Source: Lysobacter auxotrophicus
Lineage (GTDB): Bacteria > Pseudomonadota > Gammaproteobacteria > Xanthomonadales > Xanthomonadaceae
Reading direction: 5' to 3'
DNA: 64,000 nucleotides
NCBI RefSeq assembly: GCF_027924565.1
Contig: NZ_AP027041.1
Location: forward strand, 62,001 to 126,000
The position numbers were made by a program, and so were the translations under genes. The notes under the pieces were generated by a model that did not search any database, had not been told where the DNA came from, and worked only from the letters and a program-made list of their open reading frames with translations. This document shows, in pieces, positions 46,341 through 54,967 of the stretch (the first letter of the stretch is position 1; the number at the start of each line of letters is the position of its first letter).

Positions 46341-46358
46341 GTAACAAATGGTGTTACA
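46340..46358. promoter_or_regulatory. Candidate Rrf2 operator
   Basis: Perfect inverted repeat tgtaac - 7 bases - gttaca, overlapping the Rrf2 start codon and upstream of the divergent methyltransferase. AT-rich against a GC-rich background. Confidence 0.65.
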
Positions 46359-46392
46359 TAATGGGCGGACGGTCAACTCGCGAGATCCGCTC

Positions 46393-47070
46393 ATGTCTTC
46401 CTTCCACGACGCCACCGCCGTCGCGCGTTACGCGCAGGGCCCGGTGCGGCAGGTTCCCGGTTTGCATGCCCTGCATCGGATGGCCCACCTGCTGCTTGCC
46501 GAACACGCTCCGGACGACGGCCGCATCCTGGTGCTCGGCGCCGGTGGCGGGCTCGAATTGAGGGCCTTTGCGAACGCGCGGCCGGGATGGCGATTCGTGG
46601 GCGTGGACCCATACGCGCCGATGCTGGCACTGGCGGAGAACACGCTTGGCCCACTCGCGTCACGCGTGGAATTCATACACGGGGAGATCGATGCCGCGCC
46701 TGCAGGCCCCTTCGACGGCGCAACCTGCCTGCTTACCCTGCACTTTCTCACCCTCGAGGAACGCCTTCATGCATTGCGGCAACTTCGCGAGCGGCTCAAG
46801 CCAGGTGCTCCACTCGTCGTGGCGCACCACAGCATTGCGCAGGAGCCCGAGGAAAGAACGCGCTGGCTGGGCCGCTATGCTTCGTTCGCGGCAGCCTCCG
46901 GCGTCGCGTATGCCGACGCGCGGCGCGCCGCGGAAGGGATCGGCAGGCGGCTACCCCTGCTTTCACCGGCGCAGGAGGAATCGCTGCTGGAGCGTGCAGG
47001 TTTCACGCCGCCCGAACTGTTCTACGCAGCGTTCACCTTTCGGGGCTGGGTCGCTCGCCGGGAAACATAG
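46393..47070 (+). CDS. Class I SAM-dependent methyltransferase
   Basis: 225 residues from M-S-S-F-H-D; an earlier in-frame start at 46348 would overlap the operator. SAM motif V-L-G-A-G-G-G-L-E near residue 54, acidic motif G-V-D-P-Y-A-P, and motif C-L-L-T-L-H-F-L. Divergent from rrf2, sharing the operator. Substrate unknown. Confidence 0.85.
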   Translation: MSSFHDATAVARYAQGPVRQVPGLHALHRMAHLLLAEHAPDDGRILVLGAGGGLELRAFANARPGWRFVGVDPYAPMLALAENTLGPLASRVEFIHGEIDAAPAGPFDGATCLLTLHFLTLEERLHALRQLRERLKPGAPLVVAHHSIAQEPEERTRWLGRYASFAAASGVAYADARRAAEGIGRRLPLLSPAQEESLLERAGFTPPELFYAAFTFRGWVARRET

Positions 47071-47097
47071 CCGTTGAAGGGCACGTCCAAGGGGCTG

Positions 47098-47122
47098 GTC
47101 CGCTATGGCCAGAGGCGGACCT
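47098..47122 (+). repeat. Array repeat 6, degenerate type B
   Basis: ggtccgct-atggccag-aggcggacc; loop and stem match type B with a few changes. Confidence 0.65.
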
Positions 47123-47186
47123 GGGTCTCATGCCGTGAGACGACAGGCTCCTAGGTTCCACATCCTTTCCCAAGGAGGACGCTGCT

Positions 47187-47747
47187 TTGAAAACGCAGTA
47201 CTACACGTCGTCGAGCCTCGATGGTTTTCTTGCCACTGAAGACGATTCACTGGAATGGTTGTTTCCGCTAGGCGACATCAACGAGACCAGCTATCCGTCT
47301 TTCATCCAGGGCGTCGGTGCGATCGCGATGGGATCATCGACTTACGAATGGATCCTGCGCAATGCAGGCAGCGTCTCCGAAGCGACTGGATCGGCATGGC
47401 CATACACCCAACCGACCTGGGTCTTCACCAGCCGCACCCTGCCCACGATTGAAGGTGCCAACGTGACGTTCGCCAATGGCGACGTGCGCGTGGTTCATAC
47501 TCAAATGCTCGCGGCTGCCAACGGCAAGAATGTGTGGGTTATGGGCGGCGGTGGCCTCGCCGCGCAATTTCATGACGCCGGATTGCTGGACGAGATCACC
47601 GTACAAATCGGCTCGGCGACCCTCGGATCCGGGAAACCGTTGTTCCCGCGACGACTCCTCAGCCCCGGCCTAGCCCTGATCTCGGCAACGCAGGTTGGTA
47701 CCGGGTTTGCAGAGCTGACGTACAGCGTTCTGAAGGATATCCACTAG
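47187..47747 (+). CDS. RibD-C / dihydrofolate reductase-like protein, copy 2
   Basis: 186 residues, TTG start with A-A-G-G-A-G-G 8 bases upstream. About 92% identical to copy 1 (14 differences, mostly conservative), same motifs. Both copies keep intact frames, implying recent duplication with selection or repeated capture. Confidence 0.9.
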   Translation: MKTQYYTSSSLDGFLATEDDSLEWLFPLGDINETSYPSFIQGVGAIAMGSSTYEWILRNAGSVSEATGSAWPYTQPTWVFTSRTLPTIEGANVTFANGDVRVVHTQMLAAANGKNVWVMGGGGLAAQFHDAGLLDEITVQIGSATLGSGKPLFPRRLLSPGLALISATQVGTGFAELTYSVLKDIH

Positions 47748-47950
47748 CCCCATCTGAGGCACCGCCAGATGACCCGGCGGAGGCACTCTGGGCGCCGCCG
47801 ATTCATGAAGTTCCACGGACAACCAAGACCCGAAGTCTGCTCGCGCACCGCTGATCTGCCAGCCTGTCACGAACTGCGACGTCTAGGCGTCCACAGGATT
47901 GATGGGCTGTCAAACGGCAGCTCAGCACCTCCTCAACACGGACTTCGACA

Positions 47951-48406
47951 ATGAAACGCGCTAATTGGTTTACGGTTTCCCCCGAGGGTGCCAAGGCAAT
48001 CGGGGCCCTCCACCACTTCGTCACGACGGGCACAGCCCTGCCGGCCAAATTGATTCACTTGGTGTTCTTGCGGGTCTCCCAGCTGAACGGGTGTGCCCAT
48101 TGCATCGACATCCATACTCGCGATCTCATCAAGGAAGGGATGTCGGTGGACACCGTCGTCCTTGTTCCAGTCTGGCACGAGGCTGAGTACCTGTTCTCGG
48201 AGCAGGAGCGGGCAGCCTTGGCGTGGGCCGAAGAAGTCACGCGCGTAAGCGAGACGCACGCCTCTGACGCGGCGTACGCTGCGGCCGCAGCGGCGTTCTC
48301 CGAAAAGGACTTCGTGGATCTGACGCTGACTGTTGCGGCGATGAATGCGATCAACCGCTTGGGGATCAGCTTCCGACTGAAGCCCCGCGCCAAGGCACAC
48401 GCATAG
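47951..48406 (+). CDS. Carboxymuconolactone decarboxylase / AhpD-like protein
   Basis: 151 residues. The AhpD-type redox motif C-A-H-C-I-D-I-H-T is at residues ~52-60, within the usual helix pair (L-R-V-S-Q-L-N-G). Family members are peroxidase-type antioxidants; actual role unknown. Confidence 0.9.
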   Translation: MKRANWFTVSPEGAKAIGALHHFVTTGTALPAKLIHLVFLRVSQLNGCAHCIDIHTRDLIKEGMSVDTVVLVPVWHEAEYLFSEQERAALAWAEEVTRVSETHASDAAYAAAAAAFSEKDFVDLTLTVAAMNAINRLGISFRLKPRAKAHA

Positions 48407-48464
48407 CGCGATCTCCGCGGCGTCTGGCTGGATTCTTGCGCTGGTCTGTCGGCGCTCCGCCTAT

Positions 48465-48500
48465 GAATGTCCGCTATCGACCAGCAGCGGTGATTCGCCG
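48465..48500 (+). repeat. Array repeat 7, type B
   Basis: aatgtccgct-atcgaccag-cagcggtgatt; right arm partly decayed. Confidence 0.75.
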
Positions 48501-48641
48501 GTTGATCGGCGTGCCTACGCCTCGATCTGAAGCACACGAATACCCCGCGCTATAGCGCCCACCTCACGACATGTCCGCTAAGAAGTGAGACCGAAGAAGC
48601 TGGGCCACCTCAAGTGGCCCAGCCTTTCGTAGCAGAAACGA

Positions 48642-49225
48642 TCACGTTTTCGCTAGGTAGTTCCGAATGGCTGCAGGCATGGTCGCAACCGGCTGAGGCG
48701 GTGGCTCATCCGCGCGCAGATCAAGGTACATGTCGATTGCTTTGAGAAATGCAGCACGCACGGATTCTGCATCGAAGGTTGCGATGGTTCCTGCGAGCCG
48801 CCCCATGGCGGACCCGCCGAGCATCTCGATCCTGCGAACGCCACGTTGCGGGCGCCCTGCCCGACGATGCAGCATCGGTCCAAGCACCTGATCCCGAAAA
48901 AACGCCAGCATTCCCAGCGCCTCGAACACTTCGCCGCGCGCCAGCTTTGCCGCTCCGTAGTGCAGCCAGATCCACGCTCTTTGCTCGAACCACTCGGGCG
49001 GCGCGTTGGGCCACTCGATGGCTGCCGCTTCGAGGATCGATTCGAGCTGCCCCGAATCGCGTGCGAAAAGCACCGCTGGGCGTTCGACGAGACGTGTCAA
49101 GTCCGAAGACTTCACGAACTTCAAGTCGACGTGCACCAGCGTTGGGCCGTACAGGCAGATCAGAAGCCTCGGCTCCCGACATGCTCGCCGGTAAACGCTG
49201 CTAACAGCTCCCCAAGTCTCGCAGC
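48642..49225 (-). pseudogene. Nucleotidyltransferase-like gene, 5'-truncated and frameshifted
   Basis: Reads R-L-G-E-L-L-A-A-F-T-G-E-H-V-G, then a one-base frame change at about 49175, then E-P-R-L-L-I-C-L-Y-G-P-T-L-V-H-V-D-L-K-F and a helical C-terminus. This is the nucleotidyltransferase-like family often misnamed oxalate:formate antiporter. The N-terminal part with the G-S-x-A-R-G motif is missing. Confidence 0.65.
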
Positions 49226-49333
49226 GAACGCAAGCCTCTTCAGTTTGATATGGAAGTAGAGTGCCCCGGCCACGCCGGGATAGAGAACTAGAAGCAGCCA
49301 GAAGTGAGGCGTGAGGAAAGGCATGTCTGACAT
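49160..49333 (-). CDS. Short hydrophobic ORF fused to nucleotidyltransferase remnant
   Basis: 57 residues: a hydrophobic helix (F-W-L-L-L-V-L-Y-P-G-V-A-G-A-L-Y) followed by R-L-G-E-L-L-A-A-F-T-G-E-H-V-G, which belongs to the nucleotidyltransferase remnant. It is probably a chimera made by deletion rather than a functional gene. Confidence 0.35.
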   Translation of the reverse strand: MSDMPFLTPHFWLLLVLYPGVAGALYFHIKLKRLAFAARLGELLAAFTGEHVGSRGF

Positions 49334-49360
49334 TCGCGGATGCCTTGAGTGGCCCATATA

Positions 49361-49435
49361 AGTCGGAAGCGGACATTAGCACCGCCGAGGAGGGCTTGCC
49401 CGGCCCAATGTCCGCTAACGGCCAGAAGCGGATTC
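49361..49435 (+). repeat. Array repeat 8, half A plus B
   Basis: Right arm of type A (tcggaagcggacattagcacc), a ~25-base GC-rich linker, then type B (atgtccgct-aacggccag-aagcggat). The A left arm is missing. Confidence 0.8.
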
Positions 49436-49542
49436 TGCTGTCATTCTGAAAGCTCATGCGACGCGGCCTCCTTCCTCTCGACCACTTGAAATTTTGCCCA
49501 GCATGCGGCCTGATCCGCGGGAACACACGGCAGGGACGGGGC

Positions 49543-50226
49543 ATGGGAATGGATCGAGGTTGTGTCGTCGGAATCGCGCTGCTGCTGGCAATAAGCATCA
49601 ACGCGTATGGGGAGGAGCCTCCATCGCGACAACCGCTTGGAAAGATCGTGTATGTGGAATCGCAGGACGAGTTCGCGGAGATCAACACGCAGGCCACGAA
49701 GGGCATGCTGCAACTGTTAAGGTCCTCGGATGAAGGCGTTCGCGACAAGGCCCTGCAACAGGCCATCGCGCGTCCCAACCACTATGCCCCCCCGGTTCTC
49801 TTCGAGATCTCCAAGGCTCTCTACGCGGACGACCAGCCGGAAGAAGCTACCTACTGGTATGTCCTTGCACGGGTTCGCGCGGTTAACGACAGTTCCATCC
49901 TGCTGGATGAAACAGCAAAGACTGGTCTGCTGGAGCTGGTGCAGGCATTCAACAAGGGCTTCTCAGACTATGCGCCCCAGCATATGGACGTCGTGTGGAC
50001 ACAGATGAATCGCGCCGTGAATTGGGACCGCGCCAACCCGCCCGCCTACGATCGACGTTGGATGGCCCTGCACGGGATGCAGGCGATCCGGAGCGGTCTG
50101 GCCGCCAAGGAAGGCCGGTCGCGTGAGCGGGGGGACATCACGATCCCGCAGCAGCAATGGGCCGTATCGGATGAGGAAAACCGGGTAGACATGCTGCAAA
50201 AGATGAAGGCGCGCATGCCTCGGTGA
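49543..50226 (+). CDS. Hypothetical secreted protein
   Basis: 227 residues from M-G-M-D-R. Signal peptide (V-V-G-I-A-L-L-L-A-I-S-I-N-A-Y-G). Helical body resembling Sel1/TPR-type repeats (A-T-Y-W-Y-V-L-A-R-V-R-A). Unrecognised; its own A-type repeat follows. Confidence 0.65.
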   Translation: MGMDRGCVVGIALLLAISINAYGEEPPSRQPLGKIVYVESQDEFAEINTQATKGMLQLLRSSDEGVRDKALQQAIARPNHYAPPVLFEISKALYADDQPEEATYWYVLARVRAVNDSSILLDETAKTGLLELVQAFNKGFSDYAPQHMDVVWTQMNRAVNWDRANPPAYDRRWMALHGMQAIRSGLAAKEGRSRERGDITIPQQQWAVSDEENRVDMLQKMKARMPR

Positions 50227-50244
50227 GCCAGCTGTGAGTTGATC

Positions 50245-50276
50245 ACGTTCGCTTCGGGCGAAAGCGGGCATTAGCA
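50245..50276 (+). repeat. Array repeat 9, degenerate type A
   Basis: acgttcgct-tcgggcga-aagcgggcat then tagcacg; several substitutions in the stem. Confidence 0.7.
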
Positions 50277-50302
50277 CGGCCGAAATCAGCGGGCTCCCAT
50301 CA

Positions 50303-50716
50303 TCACCAGTCGGGCGAGACGCCCGCTACCGAGCAAGCTTCGCGATACGTTTCAACGGCTTTCGGGTGCATCTTCCGCAGCTTGAATGGTTTCTCCACCA
50401 CCGGAGAGGGCCCGATGTTTCCCCACTCTCCAATGCCAACGGTCAGCTTCGTCCCCTTGCTGCAATCAACATCCTCCACGCCGAACAGGCCAGTCCCCAG
50501 AACATTCGACAGAACGACGCGAACCGTGTGCTCGTCGATCCTGGCAGGTGTCGGACTGCCGTCTGGCAGCGTGCCGAACAGCATGTGGGAAATGATTGGG
50601 CTTTCGTCGAGCGGGATCCCGCCGAACTTCCCGTAGATCGGCTTTTCAATCGTGGCTGCCGTGCCGATCATCGGCAGACAAGCCGCCAGCAGGATCACAA
50701 ATCCTTTTACCCGCAT
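50303..50716 (-). CDS. Hypothetical secreted protein
   Basis: 137 residues from M-R-V-K-G-F. Signal peptide with cleavage near G-T-A-A. The mature part has D-V-D-C-S-K-G and V-V-E-K-P-F and two Cys. Unrecognised. Exactly framed by repeats 9 and 10. Confidence 0.6.
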   Translation of the reverse strand: MRVKGFVILLAACLPMIGTAATIEKPIYGKFGGIPLDESPIISHMLFGTLPDGSPTPARIDEHTVRVVLSNVLGTGLFGVEDVDCSKGTKLTVGIGEWGNIGPSPVVEKPFKLRKMHPKAVETYREACSVAGVSPDW

Positions 50717-50729
50717 TCGCCTTCCCCTC

Positions 50730-50762
50730 ATGTCGGCTTTGGGTCGAAAGCGGACATTAGCA
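50730..50762 (+). repeat. Array repeat 10, type A
   Basis: atgtcggctt-tgggtcg-aagcggacat then tagcacc. Confidence 0.88.
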
Positions 50763-50807
50763 CCGCGTAGTGACTGTGTCGCAACGCCCGATACCTACCC
50801 GAAGCGG

Positions 50808-51257
50808 TCACTCGCGACGGGAAGCAGGCACGGCCGGCATGTCGTTCGGCGCCTGCTCGCGCTTGCGCAGAGCGTGCTTGACCACGAAGTGCGTGGAAAT
50901 GGCTATGAGCGGTCCGAAGATCAGCATTTCGTACGAAACCTGGTCTGCGATCGCGAACACAAACCCGGGCAGCGCTCCCACGATCATCACGGCCACGTAG
51001 CTCGCGCGACGAAAATACAGGAGGAAGGCATACGCCACCGCACCATACGTAAGTGCTGGGATGGCTCCGATTACCAGCGCCAACGAAGCGACGAACATGC
51101 CCATTCCCAGTGCCTGCCCGGCTTCAATATTCGCCACGATGAGGCCCAGGCAGGCGTACACTCGCCACCCCAGGACGCACCCGACAAACAGGCCGCAAAG
51201 CGCGCCGAGGAAGCCGGTGGCCAAGCACCTGATCAGACGCTTTGTTCGATCTTCCAT
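50808..51257 (-). CDS. Small multi-helix membrane protein
   Basis: 149 residues from M-E-D-R-T-K; a start seven codons upstream is possible. Four hydrophobic helices. Unrecognised. Framed by repeats 10 (A) and 11 (B). Confidence 0.6.
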   Translation of the reverse strand: MEDRTKRLIRCLATGFLGALCGLFVGCVLGWRVYACLGLIVANIEAGQALGMGMFVASLALVIGAIPALTYGAVAYAFLLYFRRASYVAVMIVGALPGFVFAIADQVSYEMLIFGPLIAISTHFVVKHALRKREQAPNDMPAVPASRRE

Positions 51258-51300
51258 ACCGCCCCCCCTGCGCGTCATGTCGCACGTTTCGCCTCTGCTC

Positions 51301-51333
51301 CTATGCCGCTATCGGCCAGAAGCGGACGTTCCA
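51301..51333 (+). repeat. Array repeat 11, type B
   Basis: atgccgct-atcggccag-aagcggacgttcc. Confidence 0.85.
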
Positions 51334-51437
51334 GAAGTCACCGTAGCCCGCCCAGCCCGGCAGCGTGAACGTCAAATGGGCGCGGCGGCACTAGCCCACC
51401 ATCTTCTCAGTCCGTAAGACAGGGAGGGTATGGTCTA

Positions 51438-52598
51438 ATGAGCCGTTTCATAAGGGGCGATAGACGGGCAAACGTGGAGGCGCTGGAACTCTCCCGCGAC
51501 GTGCTTGATTGGGCTGCCGAAAGGGCTGGCCAGACCCTCCATTCGTTCGCCGAGAGCGTGGCCAAGCGCGAGAAGGACCGCGAGCGCATCGCCGAAGGTC
51601 GGCTGACCGTGCCGCAGGCTGAGAAGCTTGCGAAGAAGGCGCGCATTCCTTTCGGCTACCTGTTCCTTGCCGAGCCGCCCGAAATCACGCGCCCGAGCAT
51701 TCCCGATCTGCGCCAAGTCCAAGACGCGCAGCCGCTGAGCGAAGATTTCTATGAAACGCTCGAAGACGTGTTTGCGAAGCAGAGTTGGTTGATCGAGCAC
51801 CTGACAGAAGCGGGAGCCGGCGAGCTTCCGTTCGTTGGTCGCTTTGCCGCCGATGCGAAGCGAAACGCTGACGACATTGCTGCGGATATGCGCCGCGAGC
51901 TTGGCATTACCGACGACGATCGCCGTAAGAGTCCCGATGCAGCCACCTATTTCTCCGCGCTGAGCGCGAAGGCCGAGGCCAAGGGCGTGCTGGTGTTTAA
52001 GACCAGCTACGTCAAATCCAATACCCGCCGACCGATATCCGAAAAGGAGTTTCGAGGCTTTGCAGTCGCGCACAAGCTGGTGCCGTTGGTATTCATCAAT
52101 GGTCGCGATGCCGAAGTGGCAGCCGTCTTTACGCTCATGCACGAGTTAGCTCACATCTGGCTCGGCGTAACCGGTGTTTCCGACGTGACGCCAAGCCGAT
52201 TCGGCAATCCGACAGAGCGGCTATGCAACCGCGTTGCGGCGAACGTGCTAGTTCCTGTGAATGCCTTCTTGGAGCGATGGGCGGGGCCGCAAGACGTCGA
52301 GAAGCTCGCCAAGTATTTCCGAGTAAGCAAGCTCGTCATCGCGCGCCGCGCGTTCGACAGCAAGCTTGTGGATCAAGCCTTTTATGACGAGATCGCGGCC
52401 AACACGCAGCGGGTTAAGTCCAGCGGCAAGCCGACCGCCCTCGTGACTATTCCGATTAGAAACAGCAAGAAGTTCACGAGGACGATTGTGGCGAGCGCGA
52501 TGAGTGGGCAGACGTTGCTCCGTGACGCCGCGAGTCTATTGAACGTCAAGCCTGATACGGTCGTGGCGTTGGCAAAGGGGCGTGCCGAACATGACTAA
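51438..52598 (+). CDS. ImmA/IrrE (DUF955) metallopeptidase, Xre-type antitoxin partner
   Basis: 386 residues. N-terminal HTH-like region (~1-60: L-T-V-P-Q-A-E-K-L-A-K-K-A), then a DUF955 domain with the zinc motif H235-E-L-A-H239-I-W-L-G and a downstream Glu/Asn helix. The stop overlaps the next gene by 8 bases. In this pairing the protein acts as the antitoxin/regulator of the DUF4411 toxin. Lower GC than neighbours. Confidence 0.88.
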   Translation: MSRFIRGDRRANVEALELSRDVLDWAAERAGQTLHSFAESVAKREKDRERIAEGRLTVPQAEKLAKKARIPFGYLFLAEPPEITRPSIPDLRQVQDAQPLSEDFYETLEDVFAKQSWLIEHLTEAGAGELPFVGRFAADAKRNADDIAADMRRELGITDDDRRKSPDAATYFSALSAKAEAKGVLVFKTSYVKSNTRRPISEKEFRGFAVAHKLVPLVFINGRDAEVAAVFTLMHELAHIWLGVTGVSDVTPSRFGNPTERLCNRVAANVLVPVNAFLERWAGPQDVEKLAKYFRVSKLVIARRAFDSKLVDQAFYDEIAANTQRVKSSGKPTALVTIPIRNSKKFTRTIVASAMSGQTLLRDAASLLNVKPDTVVALAKGRAEHD

Positions 52599-53115
52599 CA
52601 AGTACATCATCGATTCCAATGTCTTCATTCAGGGCAAGAACTTCCACTATCACTTCGCCTTCTGCGAGGGGTTTTGGGATTGGGTGCATGAGGGCTTCGA
52701 CAAGGGCGTGATCTACAGCATCGGCAAGGTCCGCGCGGAGCTCCTCGAAGGCAAGAAGGGCGACGAGGCGCGCACTTGGGCCGAGGAAATGCCCAATGGG
52801 TTCTTTCTCGACGACGTGGGCGACGCGGCCGTTATGAGGGAGTACTCCCACTGCATGACTTGGGCCGCCGCCGACAAGCACTATCAGCCCGCTGCGCTCG
52901 CGCGCTTCGCCGAAGGCAAGAGGGCTGACGCCTTCCTGCTCGCATACGCACGCGCCTATGGGCATATCGTTGTGACGCAGGAGTTGTCGCAGCCCGAAAA
53001 GAAAAAGGAAGTGCCGATTCCCGACGCGGCACTAAAGATCGGCAAGGTTAAGACCGTGACGATCTACGAATTGCTAAGGGCGCACGCTCGCCCGACGTTC
53101 GTCTTCAAGCCCTAG
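52591..53115 (+). CDS. DUF4411 PIN-domain toxin
   Basis: 174 residues from the ATG overlapping the ImmA gene; a GTG 9 bases upstream is possible. PIN-type acid pocket: Y-I-I-D-S-N-V-F near the start, K-R-A-D-A-F-L-L and T-Q-E at the right spacing. Predicted RNase toxin of an HTH-ImmA / DUF4411 pair, which is a known toxin-antitoxin or abortive-infection arrangement. Confidence 0.88.
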   Translation: MTNKYIIDSNVFIQGKNFHYHFAFCEGFWDWVHEGFDKGVIYSIGKVRAELLEGKKGDEARTWAEEMPNGFFLDDVGDAAVMREYSHCMTWAAADKHYQPAALARFAEGKRADAFLLAYARAYGHIVVTQELSQPEKKKEVPIPDAALKIGKVKTVTIYELLRAHARPTFVFKP

Positions 53116-53131
53116 CCTCGGGGTACATTAG

Positions 53132-53374
53132 ATTGCCCGCACAAAGCTAGAGCGTGGCGAAGCACTGACCCCGGAGAAGCTGCAAACGCTCTGCGACCGA
53201 ACCGCCAGCCTGTTTGCGGAGCCCAATGCGCTGCACAATCGCGGCGACAGCGAAACAGGCCCGCGCCCTGCCTTGCAGAGACGCATCGAGGGGTACGATG
53301 CACTTGTGGCCGAATTCGAAGCCCTGCGCGGCGACGATGCAGCGCCCGCCAGCGACGACGACGCGGCAGGGTAG
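53132..53374 (+). pseudogene. C-terminal fragment of an unknown protein
   Basis: 80 in-frame residues with no standard start (opens after a stop at 53129). Helical, acidic tail (A-L-V-A-E-F-E-A-L-R-G-D-D). Composition is protein-like. It may be the tail of a truncated gene. Confidence 0.4.
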
Positions 53375-53731
53375 CGGTCAGCTAGGCCGCACCTAATGCG
53401 CACCCGGGCGGGTCGTGCTGGCGCAACACCGGGGCCGGGCGATAGCCCATAAAGCGTAAGGCCTCGCAGGGCAACGCCTTGCAGAGCCTACCTTTCAAGC
53501 GGCTTTGTTCCGCCGAAAATGGTGGCCCGGGGAGACAATCGACCCCCCCGACACGGGAATTTTCAATCGCATATCGGGGGGCGGCGCCACCGCGAGCGGC
53601 CAAACTATGTCTCAGATGGAGGCCAATCTATGGTTGAACGCACACACGGCGGCTAGAGCAACCCGTGTAGCACCGAGACGGGACATCAGCCAACGGTCAG
53701 CCAGGGAGCCGCGGAGCCGGCTGAGGGCGCG
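53375..53731. other. Non-coding stretch with GC-rich palindromes
   Basis: Contains a cccccga ... tcggggg inverted pair at about 53546-53582 with an AT-rich centre, and no protein-like frame. It could be a transfer or recombination site or a remnant; nothing decides this. Confidence 0.35.
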
Positions 53732-54574
53732 TCAACGGCCGAGCTCAAGGGTGATGATGTTCCCAAGCTTCGATTCCTTGCTGACGCCGAACTTGCCCTC
53801 GGTGATCTTGATTGGCGAGATCGACCACTCGAAGCCACCGGACGTCTTCTTCTCGTAGGTGATCTCGAAGGTGTACTTGGCGCTCTTGAGGCCTAGCAGC
53901 GACGCACACGGCGTCGAAGGATCGCAGGTGGGGTAGGCGGTCGACAGCGCCGATAAGATGGCGTTGGTCAGCTCCTGAAGGTCGTAAGGCTGCTCAGCGG
54001 TATCCATGAGCCGCATGCCGGGAGGCTTCGGCATCGGCGCTAGGACGATCTCGTAGGACGATCCGCGGCCAAGCTTGCGCGACAGCTCCGCCGAGATCAG
54101 CTTCAAGGAAGCGCCGCCTGAGACTTCCGCCGATCGTGCGGCCGTGAACTGCAGCATTGCATTGTTGATCGCGGGTGGTTTCATCTGCTCGACGTACTTG
54201 CAGTTCTCAGTCTGCGACGCCTTCTCGCACTTCGCGGCCGCCGTAACCAGACGATCGGTACAGATCGCGTCGGCGGCGCCGCTTTTGTCCCGGCGGCATT
54301 CTTTGACCGCATTGGTCTTGAGAGCTACGCAGGTGTTCTTTGCCAGTGCTTCATCCTTGTCGCAGTTGTCCTTCACCTGCTTGAAGGTCGAATCGCCCTG
54401 CCAGTTCGGATCCACCGCTGTCTGGTCAATGGCGCGCTGGACGGCGGCGATAACGAATGTGACGGACGGAAGGTCGGCGGCGACATCGACGGGCTTCTCT
54501 TTCGTGTTCCAAGTGCAACCGCCTGTCGCAATGGCGAAGGCGAACACGACGGGCAACGCGCGGAACGCAGACAT
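53732..54574 (-). CDS. Cys-rich lipoprotein with trypco2-like C-terminus
   Basis: 280 residues. Lipobox A-T-G-G-C (Cys20). Residues ~60-130 have six or more Cys in a helical region. The C-terminal ~70 residues (F-E-I-T-Y-E-K-K-T-S-G-G-F-E-W, then I-I-T-L-E-L) look like the trypsin-co-occurring domain 2 (trypco2) fold, assigned by pattern only. If right, it may belong to a peptidase-linked signalling or defence circuit; no trypsin gene is near. Confidence 0.55.
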   Translation of the reverse strand: MSAFRALPVVFAFAIATGGCTWNTKEKPVDVAADLPSVTFVIAAVQRAIDQTAVDPNWQGDSTFKQVKDNCDKDEALAKNTCVALKTNAVKECRRDKSGAADAICTDRLVTAAAKCEKASQTENCKYVEQMKPPAINNAMLQFTAARSAEVSGGASLKLISAELSRKLGRGSSYEIVLAPMPKPPGMRLMDTAEQPYDLQELTNAILSALSTAYPTCDPSTPCASLLGLKSAKYTFEITYEKKTSGGFEWSISPIKITEGKFGVSKESKLGNIITLELGR

Positions 54575-54688
54575 GGCAGCCTCCTTTGCTGGGCGTCCTA
54601 CCTGAACGCGACCCGCCGTTCAGGCCGGACAGGCCCGGGCCGGACAATGGCGCTGGGACGCCGCCGCTCGGTTAAACCTTCCTAGTCC

Positions 54689-54722
54689 AATGTCCACTAT
54701 CGGCCAAGAGGAGACATTCGGG
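54689..54722 (+). repeat. Array repeat 12, type B
   Basis: aatgtccact-atcggccaa-gaggagacatt then cgggg; stem has two changes. Confidence 0.82.
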
Positions 54723-54729
54723 GCTCCAG

Positions 54730-54960
54730 TTAGCGACGACGGCCGAGCCAGAAGTAGACGCAGCCACCAACAAGGACTGAGAGCACGAAGAAACTTGGCG
54801 CGGCTTCCAGGAGATCGGCCCAAGTCGTCGTCGAGTCAAAGGCACGCCCCTTGCCTCGAAATCCAAGCCAGTATCCGATGAGAGCAACTACAAGAAAGGC
54901 GATGCCTCCAGCGAATGCCCAATGCAGCCGCTCAATGCTGGTCGCCGTCTTCTCGGGCAT
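54730..54960 (-). CDS. Two-helix membrane protein with T-T-T-W motif
   Basis: 76 residues. Helices at ~15-33 and 53-72 flank a soluble loop with F-D-S-T-T-T-W-A-D-L. The protein at 57031 has a similar F-T-T-T-W-E-D-V between helices. Framed by repeats 12 (B) and 13 (A). Unrecognised. Confidence 0.55.
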   Translation of the reverse strand: MPEKTATSIERLHWAFAGGIAFLVVALIGYWLGFRGKGRAFDSTTTWADLLEAAPSFFVLSVLVGGCVYFWLGRRR

Positions 54961-54967
54961 GGCCCAC

